From Phoronis ovalis (lineage: Eukaryota; Phoronida; Phoronidae), in NCBI GenBank assembly GCA_028565635.1, contig JAOXYB010016554.1:1-19065 (forward strand): a DNA stretch of 19,065 bases, given 5' to 3'. Of this stretch, positions 10,601 through 18,030 are shown in pieces. The notes under the pieces were generated by a model. The model was not told where the DNA came from, searched no databases, and worked only from the letters and a program-made list of their open reading frames with translations. Numbering within the stretch: position 1 is the stretch's first letter; every line of letters starts with the position of its first letter. A program made the position numbers and the translations under genes.

Positions 10601-13600
10601 AAGTATAGAGGTTGTGATTTTTAGCATGGTATAGATGAAGTTCGTGAATGAAACTGTGTTCTATATCCGAAAAGTTACTCACTTTACTACCTTTAAGTTT
10701 GGTAACAAGCATATAGAATGAATATGTGTGTGTAATAAAACTTTTGTGTTGATATAAAGAATGTCCAGAAAAAATTTGTTTGGTATAGAAAATGTCCCCA
10801 AAAAATATGCCCAAAAAAAACATGAAATTTTTTTATTTACTTTCTGAGTTGGTGTAAAGGATATCTCGAAAAAACAAGAAAATTTTGGTATAGAGAATGT
10901 CGATTGGTTTGAAGTCCTAGCTGAGCATGCCCAGATATATAAAAATGAAGAAATTACTCCAGGGTTTTTGAAGTGTGAAGTTTGCAAAATGCACACTGAG
11001 TCGACGCTGTACACTTGTTAATAATTTTAACATTGAATTGTTGTATAATATTTTATTATACGAACCTATATATCTGCCCAAGTGCAGAATTACTTTTAAG
11101 TTCAGTTACCGTTGCTTTTAAACTGTAGCCCAGCATGCATTGTGGCCAATGAGCGTCTTTTAATGTCATTTAGAGATTAGACAGAGGTCAAAGGGTCATT
11201 TTGATGTCACGATCTTAACATTTCATGGAATGAACATTCAGTTAAAGGCCACAGAAGTATGATATAAAGTTGTTTCTTCTATGGAGATAAAAGCTTACCA
11301 TGGTACCACTTGAAATATTTTATGCAGAGTTTGTTAGAAAGTGAAATTGAAACTTCAATGTTTTTTGCAGGCTGAAGTAAAAAAATATGATGACATTTGC
11401 GAGAATGCGTTTGTTACCGCCAAGAAAATGACAGCTGTTAAGAATTCTGATTGGTTGGATTCATATTGGGAGAATTTCTTTGGTACTAAAGATCCAATGA
11501 AGTTACCCGAGACTGGGATTCCAGAAGATAAACTGCAACATATTGGAAAAGTGTTTAGTTCAGAGCCATCAGAATTTGTGATTCATAGAGGTAAATTCTT
11601 TCTTCATAGGAAATAACTGGTTAATAAATGTTCAAATATTTTTATTTCTCCAAGGTTCTGTCTGCTGAAACAAAATTCTTATAGTAAGGTTATAAAGATG
11701 GCAGCATGTAAGACTAAAAAAGAGGCCTTTAAGTAGATATTCTAGTAAACCTGTGTATTCAAAAAAATTATTTTATTAAATTCTGTGGCTGCTGTCCAAG
11801 TTTTTCTTCTGTTTCTATGTTGTTGTTATGTGATAGTTTAATTAATGTTGAATGTCAAGAGATGAAGACTAGGCATTGCTGAGTAGAACCATAATAGTAC
11901 ACTATGTAATTCTTTATCTAAACAGGTTTAAAGCGTGCCCTGGGTGGTCGTGCTGAAATGGTTAAGAACAGGGAAGCTGATTGGGCTCTTGGGGAAGCAT
12001 TTGCATTTGGTAGTCTCCTGATGGAAAATTGCCATGTTCGCATTAGTGGGCAAGATGTAGAACGAGGCACATTTAGGTAAAAGTGGATTTTTTCAGCTAC
12101 TTGTGTGTTCATGTATATTATTTTGATTTTCATGCATATGTTTAAAATACATAAAAAGTCAGTGAGCCTTTTCTCTAAACCGAGATACAATTGAGGGATT
12201 CAATGTAATGACGTTACGTTTGTCATGCATGCCTTCTGTGTGATCACCTGACAATTTGGTGCCTCACATCTGGGGCTATGTTTAATCCTATTTAGATAAT
12301 TTACCATTCTTAAAAGTTGAAACTTGAGAATTATTTACTGTTCTTGCTATACTGACTATGGAAAAAATGTAGTTTGTATCAAAAACTGAATTGTGCATTT
12401 TAAGCAGATTGTTTTTGCCTCATCACAGGACTTTTTCGAAGATATTTTGCAGCTATTTGTTAATAATTTTAAAAACTTCACTGAAGCATTGTTATTTTAG
12501 CCACCGTCACCACGTGCTTCATCATCAGGACATTGATAAGGCAGTGTATGAACCACTCAACAACTTATCCCCAGATCAAGCACCATATATTACTTGCAAC
12601 AGCTCTCTATCGGAATTCGCAGTCTTAGGTTAGTTATTTGTAAGCAAGTTTTAACATTGGTGGACTTTGAAGCAGCTTACATGATGAATTAGGATTCCAC
12701 TTCTTGCTTATTTACTGTTACATATATTACATGCAATTAAATTCATTATTTATTTCTCGGTTCCTCTGGACCCTTTAGAAGGCCTACCATACTTCTTAGT
12801 GGCTTACCTTAATTTCTTAACCTTAGACAGTGATCTTCATCTGAGCACCACAGCTCACATTAAATGCAAATAATTTCTCAGCTCACTCTTTTTCTGAATA
12901 CTTCCACAGTTGACCATGATTGTTCACAGTCAATTTTCAAGGATTAAAAAAGAGGGTGGCTGAAAAATTAGAAAAACTGGGATGCTCAGACTGAGGTTGC
13001 AGTGGCAATAAGGAACTGAGTTAAAAGGAATGGGAAATGTTGCAGGTACATTGAACATGGGTTTAAGAAGCTTTTGCTGTGCTTAAAAATGCAACTGTAA
13101 TGTAACAAATTGATTTATGGTGGTATTTTATGTTTTAGCACATACAACATTCACGTCATGAGATTAATGGAATTACTGGATTTGTTTTATAGGATTTGAA
13201 GTTGGCTATTCAATGTCTTATCCAAATGCCTTAGTTTGCTGGGAGGCGCAGTTTGGTGATTTCCACAATACAGCCCAGCCAATCATTGATCAGTTTATTA
13301 GTAGTGGGCAAGCTAAATGGGTCAGACAGAGTGGAATTGTTATGTTGTTACCCCATGGTTACGAAGGAATGGTAGGTGTTCTTTGTTCTTTCTGATAATC
13401 AAATTCAGTCATTACTGGAGTCTTTCAGAGTACTGCTGTTTCCACTTTTTCATATATACTGCAACACAGGACATTTTGTGCGTTCAACCCAATATGCTTT
13501 TCACTGCGGTAATAAAGCACGCACCGTAACTGCTCAGTGTGCTATAAGTGTGAATAGCAAGACATCAGGTCTGGAGATGTCTGATGCTACCTATTACTAA

Positions 13601-16600
13601 AGTTCCTGTACTGGTCTATTTGATTATAATCTTCAGTACTTTAATACTAATAAATTGACTTAAAATTAACAGTCGCACTATATTTTTAAATATAGTCATA
13701 AAATTCATAACTTAAAGCTTGTGTAATAAACAATAGTAAATTTTCACTTCAAAAATCAAGTTAGGCAAGTTTAGGTTTATATAGTGAAGCTCATAACAGA
13801 TCATCGTTTTTGATTAGCCATCATCACAAATAACAGCATTCTATGCATTTCACAATATTATACACAATAACAATGCTTTGTGGTCCTTAAAAAATGACTA
13901 TCTAGGATACTCACTGATCATTATATTTGGATTTGTCTGCTTTTTGTAGGGCCCAGAACACTCAAGTGCTCGCTTGGAGAGATTTTTACAGATGAGCAAT
14001 GATAATCCAGATCATTTTCCTGTACGTTTTCGATTTGAAAATCATTTATTAAAACAAAACTCAATTTTTATGAACATCAACTATGTTCATTCAAGAATCT
14101 TCAAAAGCTGGAAAGGATGTTTTTGAAGTCACCATATGTTTTGTAAAGTTGCAAGCACTGACATGACTTGTATTATAATGCCATTGAAATTCATATACGC
14201 CTTAGGTTTCCTCATAGTCCAAATAATTTGCAGATAAAATTGTACCTGACAACCATTTCATTATTACTTTCTGATAAAACTATTTTGTTACAGAATGAAG
14301 GAGACACTTTTGAAATGCAGCAACTTCATGAAATCAACTGGTTTGTGTGTAATATCACAAATCCAGCAAATCTCTTCCATGTACTGCGCAGACAGATTGC
14401 TCTTCCATTTCGCAAACCAGTAAGTTGCTATAGGCACACTCCAATTTTTTTTTCGCTTGTTCACTAAGTAGGATTGGTATAGTTCATGTTTTAAACAATG
14501 ATTAACAGCCAAGTTTATGTCACAAAACTGAACTATCAAATGTCAGAGCACATTAGCTTTTTAAAAAGAAAGCTACCTTTCAAAAAATTTTGTGATGCTG
14601 AGGATTTTACATTTAAAAAATCAAAAGTTTGAGATTTCTTTTAGCTAGGATGCTGTTTTTGCATTTAAATTTTAAGTGAATTATGTACCAGTTTTTTGGC
14701 ACATGTGTGCTCAAAAGAGAGATAACCTAAGGATTCTGCTTATAAGTCTTAGTTAGTAATTTTCAATATACATGGTATAAAGTTGGCATAAGGATACAAT
14801 TGATTTTCCCATCCACCTTTAATAGTAACATACTGTCTTCGCAGAAAATTCTGGTCAGTCACAAATAAAGGTAATCATGTCTCATACCTACTCCCAATTT
14901 TTCGTGCAGTCTTAGCCAGTTAACTATGATGTGACATCTAACAATAGACAATGAAATACAACAAAAACTGGGGGAGTTGGTTGGTTTGGATTTAATCCCC
15001 TCTTACATTTTGATTTCTTTCACTTTGTGCAAAATTATATCCACTTCCAAATAGAAATGTCCCCATGGCTGCCCATGGGCAAAAACAAAAGGAAAAGACA
15101 AAAAAATGCTCATTAATATGCTCATTACACTATATTCAGCCTATGCAGTAGAGACAATGGTTGCAATTGGCTAACTAATGGCATATGAACATGATTTCTG
15201 GAGTCAATCTTCCATAGCTGAAATTTTACCTTAAAAATATTAGCTCTATGAAAATTGACATAGAAATTGGCGATCTTTGCCCCAAGATGGCGTTTTCTGT
15301 AGTGAAAAAGAATACTGCATTATCTACTGTCGATCTTATTTGTAAGTTGCCAAATTTAACTGTCAGTGAGTAAAGTAATATCTGACCAAGTATCCTATAA
15401 TAACTAAACTGACAAGTTGTAGAAGTGGTTAGTATATGTTAAAACTTATGGGGAACCCAACTTCGTGTTGAGATTGACATTGCTAATTTGTAAAGTTCAA
15501 CCAGTAGTTAAAAACTGGTAATTGTGTGTCACCCAATGTTGTGAAACTCTACAAATATGATGGGTTTAATAAAAAAAAGCAAATTTTGACTGTTCACTAA
15601 AAAATTCTCTAATACTCTAATAATAATGAAACATAATCTCGTATATATGATACCTGATAACACTTGTACTTAATTTACATGTAGTTACTGAAATTCCCAA
15701 AATATTTAAAGATGATAACGTATACTAATCCTCTTTGTGTGTATCCTAGCTGATAATAATGACTCCAAAGAGCTTGCTGCGTCTCCCAGAAGCCAAATCA
15801 AGCTTTGACGAGATGGCTGAGGGAACCAAGTTCAGAAGATTTATACCAGAAGAAGGCAGCTGCACACAGAACCCTAGCAAAGTGCAGAAACTGCTGTTGT
15901 GCTCTGGCAAAGTCTACTATGAGCTGGTGAAAGAAAGAGAAAAGACCAACAGGGATAGTAACATAGCTATAGCCAGGGTCGAGCAGGTATGTAAATCTTA
16001 TATAATTATGTTTTTAATTTTCTTATATTTCTAAAAAAAAAAAAAAAAATTCCAGTTCTGTTGATTATTGCAATTTGCAGTAATAAATATGTTTTCATCT
16101 ATTTTTCACTTATGCATATAATTTTGTTAATAACAACAGGTTTTAAATGTTAATGTCTTTAGCGACAGTTTCTAACATGTGCATAATCACTGTTTTATGA
16201 GGCACTTTTAAAATTATTTCATTGTGTAGCCCAAGGTGTGATAGTTACGTATTTATTATTCAAAACTTTCGAGGCATATCGGTGATAGTGATCTGCAGAG
16301 ACTGTTATCTATAAATTTTAATTCAGTAAAGATTCTTCAGCAATTTCAAGCTTCTTGATTCTACTTTGGAATTGATGTGACTGATTTCTTTTGTCTCCTT
16401 CCTAAGAAGACAAGATCATACATAGTTCTATTCATCATTCTAGAGAATAACTGAGATAACTCGTTGATGCTAGGTTGGCTGTCACAATAATATTATCCAG
16501 ATGTTGGAAAATACATAATAACATTGGTTCTATTAAATAATCGGTTACTATGAATAACCAATTGTCAATGTACTGCGAGTAAACATATTTTGAGAAACCT

Positions 16601-17202
16601 GCAAATTTCTGTGACTAATTCCTTCAATTATAGCTGTCACCGTTTCCCTTTGACATGGTGAAGGCTGAGCTTGAGAAGTATCCTAACGCTCATTTATGCT
16701 GGGTACAGGAAGAACATAAGAACATGGGAGCCTGGACTTATGTTCATCCACGCATACAAACCGTACTCCAGAAAGTGGGACGTAACAGAGATGTCAAGTG
16801 AGTTAATTATTTAGATACAAAATCTTATGCTGTGTCTGTTGAAAAAGATATAAGCACTTGTGTGGAAACTTTGCAAAATTGTGTATAGAAAAAGAACATT
16901 TTTGTTTGTAAGCTTAGTCCTTAAACAAATATATTTAGTGCTGTAACCTTCAAACTTAATGTGTACCTATCTTTAACTTGTTTTATAATACATACTATAT
17001 TCAGTGACTCGCCTGTGCTCACTGAGTTACAAGTTGTTACTGTTGCTTATCCAATGCATATGTTGCATTAATTTTGTTTTTCAGTTATGTTGGCCGATTT
17101 CCATCTGCTGCAGCCGCAACTGGTAACAAGCAGATGCATACCATGGAGTTGGCACAGTTCTTACATCATGCCATGGATCTTACTCCAGAAATCAAAATCT
17201 AG
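1405..17202 (+). CDS. OGDH: 2-oxoglutarate dehydrogenase E1 subunit, mitochondrial (5'-partial, 17 exons per transcript)
   Basis: E1 of the 2-oxoglutarate dehydrogenase complex: thiamine-diphosphate-dependent decarboxylation of 2-oxoglutarate and transfer of the succinyl group to the E2 lipoyl domain, in the mitochondrial matrix (TCA cycle). Joined exons: 1405-1605, then 3349-3451 or 4079-4178, 5754-5854, 6674-6975, 7693-7963, 8270-8398, 8775-8954, 9263-9415, 11371-11590, 11926-12076, 12501-12628, 13193-13371, 13950-14021, 14294-14419, 15750-15986, 16634-16797, 17085-17202. This is 2835 nt, 944 residues plus stop with 4A. All introns are GT-AG and every junction keeps frame. Landmarks, numbered from the first residue in the window: GMPHRG (His235), KYHLG (His274), GDAAFAGQG to NNQ at 334-369 (thiamine diphosphate/Mg2+ site), [13 protein letters not shown], and PHGYEG (His701). 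It aligns through its whole length with animal OGDH rather than DHTKD1. About 75-80 N-terminal residues, with the start codon and targeting peptide, lie outside the window. Confidence 0.96.
1606..3348 (+). other. OGDH: Intron 3 (1743 bp)
   Basis: GTAATG donor and TTGTCTAG acceptor. It is AT-rich with no ORF of note and no further copy of the GHH-DPLGI exon in either strand. It lies just upstream of the alternative exon pair, so it is a natural place for splicing control elements, but I cannot point to one by eye. Confidence 0.8.
3349..3451 (+). CDS. OGDH: OGDH alternative exon 4A, acidic (Ca2+-type) version
   Basis: Encodes 34 residues beginning [14 protein letters not shown], then [10 protein letters not shown], and ending QSYQL plus the first base of a Gly codon. 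Phase 0 at the start and 1 at the end, 103 nt. The acidic ADLDSD stands where vertebrate OGDH has the DADLDS segment associated with Ca2+ activation of the complex (known of the family; Ca2+ binding here is inferred). Acceptor TTGTCTAG; donor GTAGGT at 3452. The usual Ile-Arg before GHH is replaced by Ala-Leu. It is homologous to exon 4B downstream and can be used only in its place. Confidence 0.9.
3452..4078 (+). other. OGDH: Intron between alternative exons 4A and 4B (627 bp)
   Basis: Separates the two alternative exons. At 627 bp it is too long for simple steric exclusion between the 4A donor and the 4B acceptor, so another mechanism would be needed to prevent joint inclusion. I see no ORF, tandem repeat or obvious docking sequence in it. 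Confidence 0.75.
4079..4178 (+). CDS. OGDH: OGDH alternative exon 4B, version lacking the acidic motif
   Basis: Encodes 33 residues beginning [14 protein letters not shown], then [10 protein letters not shown], and ending APYQL plus the first base of a Gly codon. Phase 0 at the start and 1 at the end, 100 nt, the same phases as 4A. It shares GHHxAxLDPLGI and YQL(G) with 4A but lacks ADLDSD. It keeps the conserved Ile-Arg before GHH. Acceptor TTTGTATAG; donor GTAAGC at 4179. The open frame and both splice sites are intact, so this is a usable alternative exon and not a decayed copy. In mammals the alternative exon in this position gives Ca2+-insensitive isoforms. Confidence 0.9.
4179..5753 (+). 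other. OGDH: Intron between exon 4B and exon 5 (1575 bp)
   Basis: AT-rich, ending in TTTTCCTTAG before exon 5. A 67-codon open stretch at 5032-5235 has no resemblance to any part of OGDH and no splice logic, so I treat it as chance. No third copy of exon 4 was found. Confidence 0.75.
5754..5854 (+). CDS. OGDH: OGDH exon 5 (residues 102-135)
   Basis: Completes the Gly codon left by 4A or 4B and reads [18 protein letters not shown], then [11 protein letters not shown]. This matches vertebrate ESDLDKVFHLPTTTFIGG and LPLREIIRRLE. The acidic DRDVD is shorter on its N-terminal side than the vertebrate GFYGLDESDLDK segment. It is 101 nt, phase 1 to 0, with acceptor TTCCTTAG and donor GTACTT at 5855. 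Confidence 0.95.
5855..6673 (+). other. OGDH: Intron 5 (819 bp)
   Basis: Contains the TTGTTAG-rich palindromic block at about 6113-6300 and a small hairpin (TTTATCAA 6552-6559 with TTGATAAA 6566-6573). Otherwise no signal. It ends TATTACTTTAG. Confidence 0.8.
6113..6300. repeat. TTGTTAG-rich, partly palindromic repeat block
   Basis: About six loose copies of (A)TTTGTTAG(A) lie on the + strand between 6113 and 6230 and reverse-complement copies (TTCTAACGA, TCTAACA) follow. ATTCGTTAGAA (6219-6229) pairs perfectly with TTCTAACGAAT (6246-6256). An outer pair TCTTTGCTA (6152-6160) and TAGCAAAGA (6291-6299) brackets it. The nested inversions suggest a foldback or MITE-like element that has decayed. 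Confidence 0.6.
6674..6975 (+). CDS. OGDH: OGDH exon 6 (residues 136-236)
   Basis: The longest exon, 302 nt. It encodes [20 protein letters not shown], then [20 protein letters not shown], then [20 protein letters not shown], ending in GMPHR. These are near-identical to animal OGDH. The KRFGLEG segment and GMPHRG belong to the N-terminal catalytic domain; His235 in GMPHRG corresponds to a catalytic histidine in bacterial E1o. Phase 0 to 2, with AG of the Arg codon at the donor GTCAGT (6976). Confidence 0.96.
6976..7692 (+). other. OGDH: Intron 6 (717 bp)
   Basis: GTCAGT donor, TTGTTTCAG acceptor. Open stretches on the minus strand at 7321-7587 resemble nothing and I regard them as chance. 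No repeat is visible. The acceptor is CAGAG: using the second AG would shift the frame, so the first is chosen. Confidence 0.75.
7693..7963 (+). CDS. OGDH: OGDH exon 7 (residues 236-326)
   Basis: Reads [18 protein letters not shown], then [20 protein letters not shown], then [20 protein letters not shown], ending [15 protein letters not shown] and DVKYHLG are E1o signatures; His274 in KYHLG matches a second catalytic histidine of the bacterial enzyme, and NPSHLE is also highly conserved. It is 271 nt, phase 2 to 0, donor GTATCA at 7964. Confidence 0.96.
7964..8269 (+). other. OGDH: Intron 7 (306 bp)
   Basis: GTATCA donor, TTTCATTGTAG acceptor. No ORF or repeat seen. Confidence 0.8.
8270..8398 (+). 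CDS. OGDH: OGDH exon 8 (residues 327-369), thiamine diphosphate site
   Basis: Encodes [20 protein letters not shown], then [17 protein letters not shown], then IVVNNQ. The GD at 334-335 followed about 30 residues later by NN is the thiamine-diphosphate/Mg2+ motif shared by this enzyme superfamily. It is 129 nt, phase 0 at both ends, donor consensus GTAAGT at 8399. Confidence 0.96.
8399..8774 (+). other. OGDH: Intron 8 (376 bp)
   Basis: GTAAGT donor, pyrimidine-rich acceptor TTCTTCTTCCAG. No ORF or repeat seen. Confidence 0.8.
8775..8954 (+). CDS. OGDH: OGDH exon 9 (residues 370-429)
   Basis: Continues from NNQ with [20 protein letters not shown], then [20 protein letters not shown], and ends in [10 protein letters not shown]. 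These match the E1 core after the thiamine diphosphate motif (vertebrate [20 protein letters not shown]). It is 180 nt, phase 0, donor GTAAGT at 8955. Confidence 0.96.
9145..9207. repeat. Perfect 27-bp hairpin in intron 9
   Basis: Bases 9145-9171 (ATTCCACCAGAGATCATTCA and on) are the exact reverse complement of 9181-9207, around a 9-nt loop AATTAGCTA. It lies in the intron 8955-9262 (308 bp), ending 55 nt before the exon 10 acceptor. The complete lack of mismatches in non-coding DNA points to a recent origin or to selection on the stem. Confidence 0.85.
9263..9415 (+). CDS. OGDH: OGDH exon 10 (residues 430-480)
   Basis: Reads [20 protein letters not shown], then [20 protein letters not shown], and ends QEEYE. 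YRRxGHNExDEP is a strongly conserved E1o/E1p-like motif. It is 153 nt, phase 0, acceptor TTGTTCACAG and donor GTAGGA at 9416. Confidence 0.96.
9514..9630. repeat. Dispersed repeat, copy 1
   Basis: TCAAATAGAAATG, GCTGCC, GGGCAAAAA, GGAAAAG, AAAAATGCTCA and ATTGGCTA..TAATG occur in the same order and orientation as in copy 2 at 15045-15185, with short gaps. Two related copies in different introns of one gene show a dispersed repeat family. No coding or terminal-repeat structure is visible. Confidence 0.65.
9670..10612 (-). mobile_element. Degenerate non-LTR retrotransposon fragment (endonuclease C-terminus, linker, start of RT region)
   Basis: Read on the minus strand with frameshifts and stops, the pieces occur in LINE order. 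[10 protein letters not shown] (10588-10561) and [13 protein letters not shown], then [18 protein letters not shown] and NDHHLITG (to about 10354), match the end of an apurinic-type endonuclease domain (NENGxRLVDFC, NQIDHI, RGADVxSDHHL). [18 protein letters not shown] and [16 protein letters not shown] follow (about 10190-10097), then [18 protein letters not shown] (about 9780-9726), the segment just before the reverse transcriptase core. The core itself is missing. The copy is dead and truncated at both ends. I assign it to AP-endonuclease LINEs (CR1/L2/RTE-like) without choosing a clade. Confidence 0.8.
10745..10915. repeat. Degenerate tandem repeat, unit like TTGGTATAAAGAATGTCC plus an A-run
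   Basis: Four imperfect units are visible: TGTTGATATAAAGAATGTCC (about 10747), TTTGGTATAGAAAATGTCCC (about 10779), GTTGGTGTAAAGGATATCTC (about 10850) and TTGGTATAGAGAATGTCG (about 10885). The first three are followed by A-runs. Spacing varies from about 32 to 70 nt. It lies just beyond the 5' end of the antisense LINE fragment. Confidence 0.6.
11371..11590 (+). CDS. OGDH: OGDH exon 11 (residues 481-554)
   Basis: Starts [20 protein letters not shown], includes [10 protein letters not shown], then [19 protein letters not shown] and ends EFVIHRG. This is the less conserved linker between the two catalytic halves (vertebrate HWLDSPWPGFF, TGLTEDILTHIGNVASSVP, FTIHGG). It is 220 nt, phase 0 to 1, donor GTAAAT at 11591. 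Confidence 0.94.
11591..11925 (+). other. OGDH: Intron 11 (335 bp)
   Basis: GTAAAT donor, TATCTAAACAG acceptor. No ORF or repeat seen. Confidence 0.8.
11926..12076 (+). CDS. OGDH: OGDH exon 12 (residues 554-604)
   Basis: Reads [20 protein letters not shown], then [15 protein letters not shown], then [27 protein letters not shown], continued in the next exon, is a hallmark of E1o. It is 151 nt, phase 1 to 2, donor GTAAAA at 12077. Confidence 0.95.
12077..12500 (+). other. OGDH: Intron 12 (424 bp)
   Basis: GTAAAA donor, TTGTTATTTTAG acceptor. No ORF or repeat seen. Confidence 0.8.
12501..12628 (+). CDS. OGDH: OGDH exon 13 (residues 604-647)
   Basis: Completes the Ser codon of GTFS, then [20 protein letters not shown], then [21 protein letters not shown]. 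It matches animal HRHHVLHDQNVDK and NQAPYTVCNSSLSEYGVLG. It is 128 nt, phase 2 to 1, donor GTTAGT at 12629. Confidence 0.95.
12629..13192 (+). other. OGDH: Intron 13 (564 bp)
   Basis: GTTAGT donor, TTTGTTTTATAG acceptor. No ORF or repeat seen. Confidence 0.8.
13193..13371 (+). CDS. OGDH: OGDH exon 14 (residues 647-706)
   Basis: Reads [20 protein letters not shown], then [20 protein letters not shown], then [37 protein letters not shown] is the transketolase-like pyrimidine-domain signature. His701 of PHGYEG matches the third catalytic histidine of bacterial E1o; the Tyr after it is as in the bacterial enzyme, while vertebrates have HGMEG. It is 179 nt, phase 1 to 0, donor GTAGGT at 13372. 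Confidence 0.96.
13372..13949 (+). other. OGDH: Intron 14 (578 bp)
   Basis: GTAGGT donor, TCTGCTTTTTGTAG acceptor. A 74-codon open stretch at 13376-13600 is not related to OGDH and shows no splice logic. A 9-bp hairpin ACTATATTT/AAATATAGT sits at 13677-13696. Confidence 0.75.
13950..14021 (+). CDS. OGDH: OGDH exon 15 (residues 707-730)
   Basis: A 72-nt exon too short to stand out as an ORF, reading [20 protein letters not shown] then [17 protein letters not shown] is invariant in E1o. Phase 0 at both ends. Acceptor TTTTTGTAG, donor GTACGT at 14022. Confidence 0.96.
14294..14419 (+). CDS. OGDH: OGDH exon 16 (residues 731-772)
   Basis: Reads [20 protein letters not shown], then [20 protein letters not shown], then KP. 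It matches the vertebrate stretch with [20 protein letters not shown]. It is 126 nt, phase 0, acceptor TTTGTTACAG and donor GTAAGT at 14420. The preceding intron (14022-14293) is only 272 bp. Confidence 0.95.
14420..15749 (+). other. OGDH: Intron 16 (1330 bp)
   Basis: Contains copy 2 of the dispersed repeat (15045-15185). No ORF of note on either strand. Ends TGTGTATCCTAG. Confidence 0.8.
15045..15185. repeat. Dispersed repeat, copy 2
   Basis: Same order of blocks as copy 1 (9514-9630): TCCAAATAGAAATG, GGCTGCCC, GGGCAAAAAC, AAAGGAAAAG, AAAAAATGCTCA, GACAATGG and ATTGGCTAACTAATGGCA. This copy is slightly longer because of short insertions. Same orientation relative to the gene. Confidence 0.65.
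15750..15986 (+). CDS. OGDH: OGDH exon 17 (residues 773-851)
   Basis: Reads [20 protein letters not shown], then [12 protein letters not shown], then [20 protein letters not shown] and IAIARVEQ. PKSLLRxPEAxSSFDE and CSGKVYYxL are E1o C-terminal domain signatures. It is 237 nt, phase 0, donor GTATGT at 15987. Confidence 0.96.
15987..16633 (+). other. OGDH: Intron 17 (647 bp)
   Basis: Includes an uninterrupted run of 17 A at 16033-16049. Otherwise AT-rich with nothing recognisable. Ends TTCAATTATAG. Confidence 0.8.
16634..16797 (+). CDS. OGDH: OGDH exon 18 (residues 852-906)
   Basis: Reads [20 protein letters not shown], then [20 protein letters not shown], then GRNRDV plus AA of an Asn codon. 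LxPFPF and CQEEHKNxGxWxYVxPR are typical of the E1o C-terminus. It is 164 nt, phase 0 to 2, donor GTGAGT at 16798. Confidence 0.95.
17085..17202 (+). CDS. OGDH: OGDH exon 19, last exon (residues 906-944 and stop)
   Basis: Completes Asn, then [20 protein letters not shown], then [12 protein letters not shown] and the C-terminal TPEIKI before TAG at 17200-17202. It matches the vertebrate YAGRDPAAAPATGNKKTH..EL..FL..AFDL ending. Acceptor TTGTTTTTCAG; the exon starts in phase 2. Confidence 0.95.
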
Positions 17203-17471
17203 ATATCAATTTAAAACCGTGTTTTACCAATAAATGGAAACAATTATATCATTATGCTTAAATATCCTATTTGAAAAGAGACACAATGTAGCTAATTCTA
17301 GTTTTACCTGATTAACAGAAGAAATACTGCAATGTAATAGCGAATGGTTGTATTTCAATTATAGTATTTCAAGTAAAACTTGGGAATGAGGCTTGCAGAT
17401 GGCTTTGATCAACTTTTATAACTGCTTGGGAGCTTTTGATTTACTTAAGACATTTTCCAAGACAGTTCAAT

Positions 17472-17477
17472 AATAAA
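17472..17477 (+). terminator. Candidate OGDH polyadenylation signal AATAAA
   Basis: A canonical hexamer about 270 nt after the stop codon, followed by T-rich sequence. The earlier hexamer at 17229-17234 is an alternative. Choosing between them needs transcript ends. Confidence 0.4.
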
Positions 17478-18000
17478 GGTCCCAGGAATTTTAAATACCT
17501 AGTTTTATGATTTGAAGGCTTCGGAGTACCAGTGCAGGATGCAGCATGTTCAACATCATTAAAATCTTGGTCTCCTGTTATAATGTGAATTTGCATTTTG
17601 TTGTACTACTAATAAGATTGCTCAATGTGTTTGTTTAATATTTAACATAATGCTATGCACTGGGTACTGATGGACTAATATAAAATATTTTATTTGGCTA
17701 TATAAGTTGTTCAAAAGGGATCTCTCTGTGGCGCACAAGTTAACAGAATGACATAGTGTTCTGAATAATTTATTTAACTGATTTTTGCGTTATTTATGCA
17801 CCGGTGCTGAATTTATTTTGGGAGTGTAAAGTGTCTCATTCTTATATTAGCTTACTTGGAAGACTTGTTTTAAAAGAGTATAGAGAGGACTGGTGGATTA
17901 AACCCAGAGTAATAATGTGAATCATGTTGACAGGTATGCTCTCTGATACTGTTTGATGATTTATGTAATGTTTTAACTTTTTGTGAATAACTCAGTGAGT

Positions 18001-18030
18001 GAGGTGTAAATTAGAGAGGTGTAAATTAGA
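18001..18030. repeat. Two perfect 15-bp tandem copies
   Basis: GAGGTGTAAATTAGA is present twice back to back (18001-18015 and 18016-18030) in intergenic DNA. It looks like a simple recent duplication. Confidence 0.85.

Larger units (their letters stand above)
9416..11370 (+). other. OGDH: Intron 10 (1955 bp), repeat-rich
   Basis: The longest intron. In order it holds a dispersed repeat copy (9514-9630), an antisense non-LTR retrotransposon fragment (about 9670-10612) and a degenerate tandem repeat (about 10745-10915). The last 450 bp look unique. It ends TGTTTTTTGCAG. Confidence 0.85.

Noticed and set aside
11185-11198. AGGTCA-AA-GGGTCA, a DR2-type nuclear receptor half-site pair
   Set aside because: It fits the pattern, but a single short match within a repeat-rich intron is expected by chance; there is no other support.
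13376-13600. 74-codon open frame in intron 14
   Set aside because: It follows directly on the exon 14 donor in another frame, resembles no protein and has no splice sites of its own.
17229-17234. AATAAA 26 nt after the stop as the main polyadenylation signal
   Set aside because: It would leave a very short 3'UTR; kept only as an alternative to 17472-17477.
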